Of a stretch of DNA of 56,464 bases, positions 1 to 11,466 are shown in pieces. The notes below the pieces were generated by a model, which worked only from the letters and a program-made list of their open reading frames with translations, had not been told where the DNA came from and searched no databases. A program made the position numbers and the translations under genes. This stretch comes from Caecitellus pseudoparvulus (Eukaryota > Bigyra: Bicosoecida): NCBI GenBank assembly GCA_965644315.1, contig CBFFRQ010000085.1, positions 1 through 56,464 on the forward strand. Direction: 5' to 3'. Every line of letters begins with the position of its first letter. Positions within the stretch are counted from its first letter, which is position 1.

Positions 1-3000
1 CTTGCAGACCCTGTCCGTAACTCAATGTTTCCGGCGCTGGTGGTCGAGTACCCCGTGCTGAGGGTGACGGCACCAGATGAGTCTGCAGCCCCAGATGAAA
101 GACTCATCTGTCCCGAGGCCTCCACCGACTTGCCGGTCCAAAGTTTCAGACTGCCGGACAACTTGTGCGCAGACGATGTGTGAACAGTGACGCTACCCGA
201 TGTCTCCTCACCTCTACCGGTGCGAAGGGTCATTTCGCCAGATGATTCAGCCTCTGATGCTCTGGTCTCAATTGAAATGCCGGAATTGCTCCCCCATCCG
301 CTCGATGCGACTGAGATTGCTCCTTCCCTTGACTTGAAAGATCCACCCTCAAGAGCAACCTTGCCTTGCCCTGGTCCAGTAGACTGTGCTCGCAGTCTCA
401 GCGATGACTTAAAACCTGACGCAGACATGTGAACTGCAGCATCATGCTCACTTTCAGAGAATAGCTGAAGGGAGCTGTCATGCGTAGATGCAGAGCTGGA
501 AAGGATCATTGCCGCAGCCTCGGTCTGGCTGGAAGCAGCCAGCTCGAGTCCTGGTGACAGACCTGAAGATGTCCCAAGCAGCTGCACATGGCCCGCACTC
601 TCCGAACCGATCGATATTCTGCCTTGTTTTCCTCTACCTGCTATCCCTGTCACAACGGATACGTTCCCTGAGGCTTCAGAGCCAGACCCTGTTCCGATGA
701 GCACTTGTCCGCTGTCGTTGGAAGCGCCAATTCTGATAAAGCCGCTTTCATTACTTGATCCAGTTGTCAACTTGATGCTGCTGCTAGTTTTATCCCGGTC
801 TGTAGTGCCAAGCGAAAGAAGGCGGGTGTCCTTTCCACCCAAGCGGATCTCTTCACTAGCCAGGTGCAGCAAGCTGTTCTCTCCTTCTGCAACAAAACTT
901 GCTCCGTCCGAAGCTGACAGCACAAGTTCTTCACTACGAGTTTCAAGCAGTCCTCCAAGCTTTGTCGGGGCATAGCCAGTACTGAGTGCTAGATTTCCCC
1001 CCCGTGCTGCTCCTGAACTGGCCTCGATGTTGACTGTCCCACTTCCTCTGTTATTCGTTCCTGCCAGAACGGAAACATTCCCGCCTGCAGAGGAGCTAGA
1101 TCCAGCTTGCAAGAGCACCGCACCAGGGCTGGTCCCAGTCCCTGCCGTGATCCTGACAGTAGCTGGCCCCTCTGGCGAGGCGCCTGCTCCCACGTCGACG
1201 TCTCCAGCACGGCCTGCCGCATCCCCAGTCTGCAACTGAATCGTGCCTGATCTTGATTGGCTGTTATCAGCCCTCAGAACAACATGCCCTGGGCTCTGAT
1301 GGCTCGAAAGTCCTTGGATTCGCACTGCATCGCGCTCATAAGTGCTCGATCCACTCAATTCTACTGAACCCCCGCCCTTTGCTGCGGCAATGATGCTTCC
1401 CCCATGAGCTCCCGTGCCAGCGGTGCTCATGAGAGAAATGTTCCCGCCGCGTTCGTTGGCAGTTCCGGCAAGAATCTGGACATCTCCACTGTCCTTGATC
1501 CCTTGACCAGCACGGATGAAAACCTCTCCGGCAGTTGCTCGTGCGGCTCCGGAACCGACGGTCAGTGCAAAACTGCTCTCCATTGCCGAATCTGTCGCTG
1601 AAAGGGACAGCGGCCCAGACATGTGCCCCTCCCCCGTTGAAAAGCTGATGCTTTTGTTGGCCGACAATGACAAGCGATTGGTGCTACCCTCAACATCACC
1701 AGTGACTTCACCTGCGTGCGTCTGCAGCAGGAGCTGTCCAGTGGACGCACCCTGCCCAGACACAAGTGAGATCAAATTCGAGCTTTGCAAGCGAAGTTCC
1801 CCGCCAGTACTGGAAGAAAAGCTTCCTCCTGCCTGCAATTGAACATCTCCTCCGTCATGGGCACCTCCGCTGGACACAACAACTGAGCCGCTCGACACAC
1901 CAGCGGAGCCGGCTTCAATGCGCACGGAACCAGACTCTTCTTTCGCAGCACCGGATCGAAGCAAGACAGATCCTGAGACAACACCTTCGCCTGATGAAGC
2001 TGAGACTGCTCCGGAGCGTTGGCCAGCAGCCAAGCTGCCGAGCATGACTGATCCGGACGTCTTCTCCGCGCCTCCAGAAGCCACAAGAACACTGGACGTA
2101 TGGCCCTGAGATGAATGTCCGGTGGTGATTCGGAGGTCTCCTCCCTGATTTGCGGAAGATCCAGCCTGGACAATGACACGACCGCCTGACTTCGTGCCAC
2201 CTTGACTTTCCAACAAGAGCTCGCCTCCACGTCCTCCTGCCCCCGCTGCTTCAAGTCGCATTGTACTCCTTCCGCTGCCGGCCGAGTTTGAAGCCAATGT
2301 TAGATTCGTTGCCTTCATGCTCTCTGTGGATATGACCAAAGATCCATTGCTTTTCTGGGACTTAGATGACAACGACACGCTCGCAGACCCGTGCGCACTC
2401 TCGGCCGCCATGCCAAGGCGTGAGTTGCCAGCCGCCGAACTACTCGAAAGAATCAAGCTGGAGTTCTGCTCGCTTGCTGCTGCCAATGATAAAACAGAGT
2501 GGCTTGTCCGGCCTCCCGCTCCAAGCTCAAGGTTGGACCCAGAGACCCGAACTGAAGCAGTATTCGAGTCTCCCACGGTAATTTCACCTTTCGATGCGGT
2601 GTCTGCTGTGCGGAGTGCAACTCTGCCTGTCGCATCTCGACCGCCGATCAACTCAACCTTCCCCCCGTTCAACCCTGCACTGTCACCTTCTGCCGAAAGT
2701 GTCACGTCTCCGCCATTCCTTCCACCACTTCCCGCAGAGATGGCGACTCTGCCTCCTGAGGCCTCACCCGGTCCAGCAAGTACTTGAACACCAGTCCTTC
2801 CTGATCCAGCCCCACTTGCCAGAAGCCTAACTGAGCCACCTTCTGCATCAGACAGGCCTCCTTGAAGTGAAACTGAGGCTGAAGCACCTGAAGTGACTCT
2901 GACATGTCCGCCACTGGTCCCTTGGGAGCTTCCTGCTTCAATCGCGACCATGCCTCCCACCCCCCGGGCTTTCCCGGACTGAATGGACACATTGCCTGCC

Positions 3001-6000
3001 GCCTCAGAGCCGGCTCCTGCTGCGAGCACTACACTTCCTGACGTTTTCGTTGCATGGCCTGAAGCAACCACCACCTGCCCTGAATCTCCTGAGGTTGCTT
3101 TTCCAGAGGCAACGCGAATGCCTCCGGAGGACTGCCTTGCGTCGTCAGTTTCAAGGAGAAGCCCAAAGTTTGACGATGTCGAACCACCTCCTCCCAGAAT
3201 GGACACACTTGCATCACCTGCTTGAGACACTGCTGCAATGCTGACGGATGCCGTGGTTCCGTGGGACGACGAGTCACCCACTGACTTGGCACTCAGCTCC
3301 AGCGCCGGCTCAGGAGTACTGGCGTGTCCACCTGAAATAAGGACCCGCCCGTTTTCTTCCGCATGAACATGAACATCTCCTCCATTTCCTTTGCTTGAAT
3401 CGCCACTAAAGAGCCTGACACTTCCTGCTTGCCCTTCGCTTGAGTCACCTGAGCGGAGCACAATGCTCCCTGAGGAAGCAGCAGCTTGTCCTGACAGTAA
3501 CTGGACAGCTCCACTCACTTGGGCGGCCCCACTCTGTATACTGACACTACCTGAATCCTTGTTTGACGCCCCCGAGCCAAGTACCGCGTCTCCGCTGGGC
3601 CCCTCTGCAGCGTCCCCTGATACGTGCCTGAGGGTTCCACTTGAATCGATGCCGGAACCAGACTGCACTGTTACCGCTCCAGATACAAGGGATTCTCCGC
3701 TTTGAATGCGTACCGAACCTGAAGAAGACAGCAGGGAGCCCCCGGAAGCAAGAGAGACTGGTCCAGACTCGTGCCCAGTTGCGTTGCCCGAGCGCAAAGA
3801 AACAGAACCAGATGCGCCAGACTTTGCCAATCCTGATGCGATAAACATGTTACCACCTGGCGTCAAAGGTGACATCGAAGAGCCGCTAAGCAACGAAAGG
3901 GTCCCACCGTTGCCTGCTGCGCTGCTGCCGCTTCGAATTGATACCAAGCCTGCACTGCCCTGGGAAGAGTCCCCGCTGGACAGGCGGAGCGGCCCGCTTC
4001 GAAGCGTGCTGGGGCCGGTCGCGATCAAAATACCGCCAGATTGCCTGCTCGAGGGAGTGGAAATTACTACTGCCCCAGTCACGTCCTCTCCTGCGCCACT
4101 TCGAACGACAACGCCCCCACCTTCGCCGCCTCGCGCTTGCCCGCCACGCAGCGTAACATTGCCGGCAGGCTGTCCACCCATGTGAGCACCGGCGGTCATT
4201 TCAACACTTCCAGCGACCGATGCACTTGATGAAGCTGCTCCAGCTACAATCTTTATCGCCCCACTTGCTGCTGTGGATGCGGCTCCCGCTCCAGCGAGTA
4301 TTGTAATGTCTCCGGCACTTTGGGCAACTGCATCACCAGTAGACAGAGTAAGGGCACCCGAACTGTCAGCGGGTCCTGTTCGCATGGAAACTGAGCCCGA
4401 TGATTGAGCAGCCTTGCCAGATGACATGCTCAAGCCACCAGAGCGCACAGGGGAGTCAGCAGTGGCAAGGTTGACGGCCCCGGACTTGCCTGACGATGCC
4501 GACCCAGATGCAACTGTCACATTCCCGCCAGTACCGTTCATGGATGCTGCACTCCCAGCACCGACTACCACATTGCCACCTTTCTCCAGGGAGCTTCCAG
4601 CATGGACGGAAATGTGACCGCCTTGTGCCCCCCCGGAATCACCCACTTGAAGAACAATGTCACCAGCCGCGCCCCTTGAACTGCTTCCCGTCTTCACGTG
4701 AACTGAACCTGACGAGTCTGAGCCAATGGCGGTCTCAATGCGCACCTCTCCCGACCGTTGGGCCCCCTTGCCAGAAGCGATGCCAACTGCCCCACCCGAA
4801 CCTGAAATTGATGGACCCCCTGCAATACGAACAGTGCCCCCTTCTGAGCTGTCAGTTGAAGCAGTCCCACCAACGAAGGATACGTTGCCACCTCGCATGC
4901 TCTTTCTGGCGGCAGATGACATAACAGAACCTCCTTGCAGCGTGAGGGACCCCGGCTGGCTGCGTTGGGAGGATCCTGCTGAGATGCGCACGGAGCCTGA
5001 CTCGCCATTCGAAGATGATCCAGTTGCGAAGAACAGGCCTCCGCTGGACGCAGCACTGGAGCGCCCTGAGACCAGTGATATGTCTCCACTGACCCCTGCG
5101 TTCCCCGTCGACACTTGAATCCCTCCACTCTGTCCAGAGCTTGAAACACCGGTTGTCACGCTGATACCGCCTGATCTCAACGAAGCTTCGGCTGTCTCCA
5201 GCCGCATTGCCCCAGATGAAGCTGCACCTCTCCCGGATGAGGCTGATACGTTGCCTCCCACCCCGCCTTGCCCGTGCGCATCTCCACCTTGCAAAAGCAA
5301 GTTCCCAGCGGTTCCTCCCTTCATTGACGTGTCGCCACCAGCGAGTCGAACATACCCTCCTGAGGAAAGCGCAGCACCAGCACGAATGAACACTGAGCCT
5401 CCGCTTTCAGAGCCAGTATCGCCCCCTTTCAAATCAATCTGCCCTGAGCGAGTGGGCGCCCTCCCTGTCGACAAACTGACACTGCCTGAACCCACCGCCG
5501 CTGAGCCTGACCGAATCAAGACAGAGCCACTGACTTTGCTTCCTTGCCCAGAGGCCATTGTTGCGTTTCCACCGCGCTGGCCTTGACCGCTAGCCAGGAA
5601 CACGCTGCCACCTGCCTGAACTGCGTGCCCTGCTTCAAGTCGAAGGCTGCCGCCCTCGCCTCTAACGCTGCCCCCAGCAAACACGCGAACGGAACCCGCC
5701 CCGCCAAATCGGGATGCTCCTGTCTCCATTCGCACTCCACCTGATGCCTCTGATGACGCACCTGTGCTGATGAGCACGTGGCCAGATGATGCCCCTTCAC
5801 TAGATCCGGAGCTGACAGAAACATTCCCTGACAAGCCACGCGAGGAATCTCCCGAAGCAAGCATGGCAGGGCCGGACCGTCCGCCAACACTCACGCCACT
5901 TCTCATGTACAGCGCTCCACCTGCTTCTGCGGCAGAAGTTGACCGACCAGCCATGATTGTCGCCATGCCGCCTTTGCCTCCCGCTGCGAATCTGGAGGAA

Positions 6001-9000
6001 GTACCGGCCCCAGCGCGCAGCAAAACATCTCCTCCACGCTTGCCTGGCGCGGCGGTCTGGCCTGCCAATAGCTCCAAACTGCCACCAGTTGCATCGATTG
6101 AAGAGCCAACTGAGAGCACAAGAGAGCCTGCTTGCCCACCAGCAGTGCTTCCAGAGGTGAGCGAAAGGTGTCCAGCATTCCCTGCGGGTGCATCGCCAGT
6201 TGTGATGGAGATGGTGCCAGAGGAAGCCGCCTCCTCAAGCCCGCCTGCAGTTGCGACGAGCACTGAACCACTTGATGCGCCCGTGCCAGACTCGAGAGAG
6301 AGGTCTGCTCCGCGGCCGGTTACACTTGATCCAGAAAGCAAGGCCACATCTGCTCCAGATGAGTCTGCACTGCTCCCACCTCGAATGGAAATAAGCCCGG
6401 CGCGTCCTTGCTGTGATGCACCAGTCCTCAACTCCACAAATCCAGACTCGCTTCTGGACGAATCGCCGCTTGCAACGGCCACAGTCCCCGACTGCCCAGA
6501 TGCAGAGTCAGCAGAAGCAACAAGCACTGAGCCAGAGTGACCACGAGACGAGGACCCGCCAGAGAGAGAAAGAAGCCCCCCATGACCTGCTTCTGCTACC
6601 CCTCCAGAAAGGAGAACAGTCCCTCCCACCGCACGGCCATCCTCAGACAGAGTTGCACCGCCATGTAACAGTACGTCTCCGCCGTCTCCACCGTTGACAG
6701 AAGACTGTGACATCCCCGCACCACCCCGTACCTCCACTCGGCCTCCAACCGAGGACGCAGAGTCAGAAGTCCCGGCTTGGATGAGAACATCACCGGGAGC
6801 GCCTGAGGCGCTGGAGCCTGCACGCACTTCAACACCCCCAGCAGCTCCTTCAGTGGACATGCCAGACTGAAGAAGCAATGACCCACTCTCTCCACCATTT
6901 GCTTGACCGGACTGGAGGAGGACAGCTCCGCTTGAGCCCGCTGCCGTCGCGCCAGCACTTGCGATCTGCACGGACCCACTCGACGTTGCGGTGCTGCTGC
7001 CACTTGAAACAGACACATCACCACCTTTTCCAACATAGGCCGGACCGCCCCTCAGCAGTAGTTGACCACCTGAACTGAAAGCTCCACCGTGTGCTGCACC
7101 GCCAGCAATGACAACGCCTCCGCCAGACCCTTCGCTAGCTTGAGAAGCTGCGAGAGCATCGCCAGCCACAAGTCGAAGGCTGCCTCCAGAGCCTTGCGCT
7201 GCAGAGGAGCTTCCTGCCTCAATTGTAGTATCAGCTCCGTCGTGAGTCAGAGACACTCCAGGCTGCAAGGTCACCGTGCCAGCCTTGCCTTGAGCGCTAC
7301 CAGTCGACAACAGAACGGCACCCGAAGCCCCGCGCTGGGCCTCCCCGCTCGCTAGAACGAGTGATCCCGACGCAAGTGTGCCCCTGGCAGTCAGTAAGGT
7401 GACCCCTCCACTTGATGAGCTTGAACTTGATCCTGATAACAGAGACACTGCCCCACCCTGATTGGCAAGACTCATGCCACCTTGAAGAGTGGCGTTCCCT
7501 CCAGGAGATCCAAACGCAGAGCCAGCCTCCAAAACAAGTTCTCCTGGAAGTGCATACCCGTGGCCTTCCCCTGCTTTAAGGAGAATGCTACCCGAAGTCG
7601 ATCCAGCTCCAGCAGCACCTCCGGCAAGCGCCTTGATGCTGCCTGCAGCGGCTTGGAGTGAAGAGCCAACTGTACCCGCCTCAATGCGAATGTCACCAGC
7701 CATTGATGATGACGAGCCAGTGGATAGGCGCAGGTGGCCAGATTGACCAAGGTCTGCACTGCCCGTCTGCAAAATTACTGCCCCAGAGCTTGTGGCTGAA
7801 GCACCCGACACGATGGTCACGTCCCCCGATCCGCCAGTCGTGGCATTCGAAGAACCAGCGCTAAAAGCACCAGACACACCCCCTTCTGCTGCCTGGCCGG
7901 TCACAATGCGCACTGCTCCGCCGTGAGATTCCTCAGAAGTGGCGTCTCCACCTTCAATGCTCACACTTCCGCCCTGGACCAGGCCGGCCCCTGCACGAAG
8001 GGACACACTGCCACCAGCCACTGTCCCATCGCCCCCCTGTATGCTGACTTGAGAGCTCTCCTGTGCAGATGCACCGGAGGCAATGTCAACACTGCCTGAT
8101 TGCTTGGCAGCGGGGGCGGATTGGAGCGTCAAGTTCCCTGACACTTGAGCCATGCCGTGACCAGACACGACACTGATCGATCCCCCCTTTCCACTGCTGG
8201 AAGCACCAGCAGCCATGAGCACTGATCCGCCAGTGTTGGCACCATCACCACCCAGCACGTGCACGCCCCCTCCATTGCTCACAGCTCCAGTCTGGAAACC
8301 AGGCTGGCTGTTGCCTGCGGCCAGCGTCACGTCCCCGCCGGAGCCTTGGGAGGCTGACGAGTGCCCTGCCAACATAGAAATGGACCCGCCTCTTGAAGCT
8401 AAAGAGCTTCCTGCAAGAATTTCAACGGATCCTGCCGGTCCACCTTGAGAGTCTCCGGTGCTCAATAGCAAGCTGCCAGAGCTGCCTTGGTCAGCAGACC
8501 CAGTGGCGACGCGAATGGAACCACTGCTCACCCCAGCCCCCACGCCTGCTGCTGAAGCAATGTTCACAGCACCAGAGACGCCAACCATGGCAGATCCAGA
8601 CTCCAGTGAAGCGTTGCCGCCAGTACCATACACTGCAGCTGAGCTACCGGCAAGCAGCTCCAGGGACCCTCCGTGGCTTGAGTTGCTGCCCCCTGCCGCG
8701 ATCGTGACCTGCCCTCCACTGCTCGAGTCCGATGTGCCTCCAACAATGCTCACAGCGCCAGCTGCTGCCCCAGTTGTCGCTACAGTCGACAGCAGCACGC
8801 CTCCACCACCACTTCCAGAGCCTGCAAGAATGCTCATGCTGCCGCCTACAAGGGAGCCGCTGCCACCTTCCAACACAACATGGCCGCCTTTGCTGCCGCC
8901 TATACCTGCTCGGATCTGTACACTGCCAGCCTCCCCATGTGCCGCGCTGCCGGCACCCAGAACGATGTCTCCTCCCCGCTGCGAGGTCGCCTGCCCGGTC

Positions 9001-9230
9001 CAGGCACTGCCGGCATGCACTCGAATGGAGCCAGCAGGCGCATCATCTGCTGATCCAGCACTCAGCACAACGCTGCCGCCGGCGCGTCCACTTGCCTGTG
9101 AACCTGTTGCACGCAGTTCTACGCTGGGGGCCTCCACGGCGAACCCAGCCTGCCCCAGCTCAAGGGCAAACTGGCCTTCCTGCCCCTTGGCGGACAACGC
9201 TCCACCGCCAAACTCAGGGTCGGGCTCAAC
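1..9230 (-). repeat. About 190-200 tandem 14-20-residue glycine-rich solenoid repeats (protein level)
   Basis: The unit is roughly G-G-[SDA]-[VIL]-x-[LIV]-x-[AST]-G-[SGND]-[AS] followed by 3-8 small polar residues, that is, two short beta strands separated by Gly turns. I counted about 28 units in the first 440 repeat residues (about 15.5 residues each) and extrapolated. Copies differ at the DNA level, so the array is diverged rather than freshly amplified. Ser, Gly, Ala and Thr dominate and Cys is almost absent in the parts translated. Confidence 0.8.
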
Positions 9231-10020
9231 CAGCAAGTCTCCAACAACCCGGCTCACTGGTGTCAGTGAGGCTGGGCAGGGAGCCTCATACACCGTGCCA
9301 TGGCAGTCAGAGGAAAACGTCTCGGCGACCGATAGGCACACCTGCTTGCTGGCACACCAGGCACATTCCTGGGAGGAAGCACAAGAGTTGCAGTCCAAGA
9401 GACCTCCACAGTTGGGTTCAACTGTGAACAGGCAATGTGGAAGGCATTGGTGTTGAGCGTCTCGCAAGTTGCTGTGCAGAGGGCTTTTGCAAGGTCTGCG
9501 CGCGTGTGGCACAGCCCGAAACGCTCCGCAAGCGCTGCGGAACTGGCGCCGGAGGCAGAGGCAGGGCAGGTCATGTTTGAGGATTCAGCACTGCCGTATG
9601 CAGCCGGCGCAGGCTCCCGTTGCATCCAGCCGACAACGCAAGACGCAGAGGCAGGTGGGCACCCTTACCTGGGCATTGGTCACCACTTTGCAGCCAATCG
9701 GGGCAAATGAGCTCGAGTGGGCCGTCTGCCGTGCCTGGCAGGCAGCTCAGGGTGCTCATGCAAAATCCGCACCCGTCTGTTTCCACACACCGCTGGCACG
9801 GTTCAACTTTCTCCCTGGGCAGGAGAGAGGCATTCCAAGTGAGTACTGGGTACACTGACTACTCTGGTGCGTTCCAGTGCTGAGGACCGGCGCAACGAGG
9901 CACGCACCAGAAGGGGGAAATCTCGTCAGCTACAGTGAACGCATGGCAGCTGCTCGCCTCCGCGTGCTCTGACAGCAAAGCCAGTGCCAAAAGAAGCAAC
10001 ACAGCTGGGAGGGCTGGCAT
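1..10020 (-). CDS. Giant secreted PSI / glycine-rich beta-solenoid repeat protein, partial (3' end off window)
   Basis: Inferred exons are 9908-10020, 9669-9814 and 1-9421 (continuing past base 1), giving at least 3,226 residues. The start MPALPAVLLLLALALL is a clear signal peptide. The first intron (GTGCGT...CAG) splits a Trp codon; the second starts GTAAGG and ends at TTCACAG. After the signal come two short Cys-rich modules with the PSI (plexin-semaphorin-integrin) pattern, containing CQRCVETDGCGFC and CNSCASSQECAWC. From about 9230 leftwards everything is repeats of about 15 residues, such as GGSVSLRAGAGLVQ and GGSVSIEGGDATSE. The frame stays open to the edge: I read it at 9421, 8215, 4100 and 1-90, always with the same codon phase. 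A beta-solenoid adhesin, cell-coat or extracellular-matrix protein is my inference; no family is recognised. I am sure of the coding frame and less sure of the second intron's acceptor. Confidence 0.85.
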
Positions 10021-10300
10021 TCTGGCCTCCCTTTTAGTTGAAATGCAGCCTCCTTTGCCCCAGCGGGGCGGCCAAGGCTGTGGCGAACGCAGCCGAAGCT
10101 GCGGCAGCCTGCTCAACATTGCGCACGATGACGCACGCTTCTCTGTCCGCCTGCTTGGTGAGCAGGGCGCACAGTGAGATGCTTGCAAGCACCAGCAACT
10201 TAAGAAGTGCAAGTGCTAAAGACATCCGTGCGAGACACACAGATGAGAATGAAATGCAGACATGACGGGAATGCATTCAGGGTGCGTGCAGGCGCCATGA

Positions 10301-11141
10301 TCAGTAGAAGAAGCCCAGGATCTTTCCGCCAGTGTGCTTGCTGTGTGCCTCTGCGTGGTCCATGATGCCCTGAGATGTGGTCAGCACGACATGGCCGAAC
10401 TGGGCAGAGCAGGGGGAGAGAGCAGTGCAGATACTGTCAACCGGCAAGACGTGCAATCGCGACGCCCCCACCGGAACGGAGCAGCGCATGGGCGGTGCAC
10501 GATGCACAACGTACCTGGCGGGATGGCAGCAGGTTCGCCACAACCTTCTCAGAGTCAGATGCCTTGACATCGAAGCGAGGAGACACGACACCGCACTTGT
10601 TGATGCGGCCGATGAGGTTGACGACAACCTTGCCGTTGCGGTGGTCATCCACGATGGTGATGTCACCAATGTAGCCGTGCTTCTGCATGACCCGCAAGAA
10701 CTTGATGATGACCTTGGAAGAGGGGCGCAGCATGCACTGGCGCTTGCCGCGCTTCTCGGCGTTGTACAGGGACTTGAGGGCGTCAGCCAGCACATTCATG
10801 CGCACCTGCGAAGGAGACAAGGCACCACAGGTAAGGGCGGCATATCACATGCATGGTGAAGAGGGTATACTGCTGGGTTGCTGCAGCGCATGCCAGCAGG
10901 TGGCAAGCAGACACCCCACACTGCAGCAGAGGCGGAGGCGAAAAGCGGAAATTGGACCAGCCCAGGCAACCCGACTCGGCACCAGCAACGTTCGAAGGCG
11001 CGTTCATGCAGTAAGCCTGGGCCCACGTGAAAGCTGACAACGCGCTCTTGGCCAGCCAGTGTTTCTAGCCTTCAGTCAGGGTAGCCACCACAGGTACATC
11101 TCGCTGCCGGGGTAAGACTCATAACACACGCGACGTACCAT
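10301..11141 (-). CDS. RPS15A: 40S ribosomal protein S15a (uS8)
   Basis: Small-subunit ribosomal protein uS8, which binds the 18S rRNA central domain. Exons: 11139-11141 (just the ATG), 10515-10805 and 10301-10399. The ATG is followed directly by a GTACGT donor; the acceptor is TTCGCAG before [13 protein letters not shown] second GTACGT intron follows LLPSRQ, and the last exon runs [11 protein letters not shown] to [11 protein letters not shown]. The joined protein has 130 residues, exactly the usual family length, and aligns end to end with animal and plant S15a. An open frame upstream of VRMN (MSPSQ) is intron sequence, not the start. The gene is head to head with SOF1. I saw no box C/D snoRNA signature in the 333-bp first intron. 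Confidence 0.95.
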
Positions 11142-11466
11142 GGCTGATGAAGCTGTGTTGAACAGGGCAACAACTAAACTGCAACAACGCGCAGTTGCCA
11201 AAGGTCACTGGAGACGGTTGCGATACCACAGGTTCAGAAAGTGGTCGTCCTCGGCCTGAACTGGAGAAGACTACTGTTAGTCTCGTAAAAATGAGTTACA
11301 TGAATGATGCAAACATGCATCTAAGCCAGTGGATCCTTCAAGGCGGAGCAACCACAAATTAAACTAGAAACAGGACCAATCCATCCTTACTTGCACCGCG
11401 CATGTGTCTCAAGCTCAGGATGCACCACCAGTCTTGTCCCGCGTTTCGCCGGCGTTTCGACAGAAC
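11142..11466. promoter_or_regulatory. Divergent promoter, RPS15A / SOF1
   Basis: These 325 bp separate the start codons of RPS15A (-) and SOF1 (+), two genes of ribosome production. No open frame of note and no clear TATA box; a CCAAT appears near 11373. Must hold both 5' UTRs and the promoter(s). Confidence 0.5.

Noticed and set aside
187-9456. Dozens of Pro/Ser-rich plus-strand frames, including 258 codons at 5764-6540 and 332 codons at 8458-9456
   Set aside because: They are antisense shadows of the minus-strand Gly/Ser repeat gene (Gly codons GGN read as CCN, Pro, on the other strand).
10437-10820. Possible frameshift in RPS15A, because the conserved C-terminus is in another frame
   Set aside because: Explained by an intron with GTACGT donor and CCCAG acceptor that restores exactly 130 residues.
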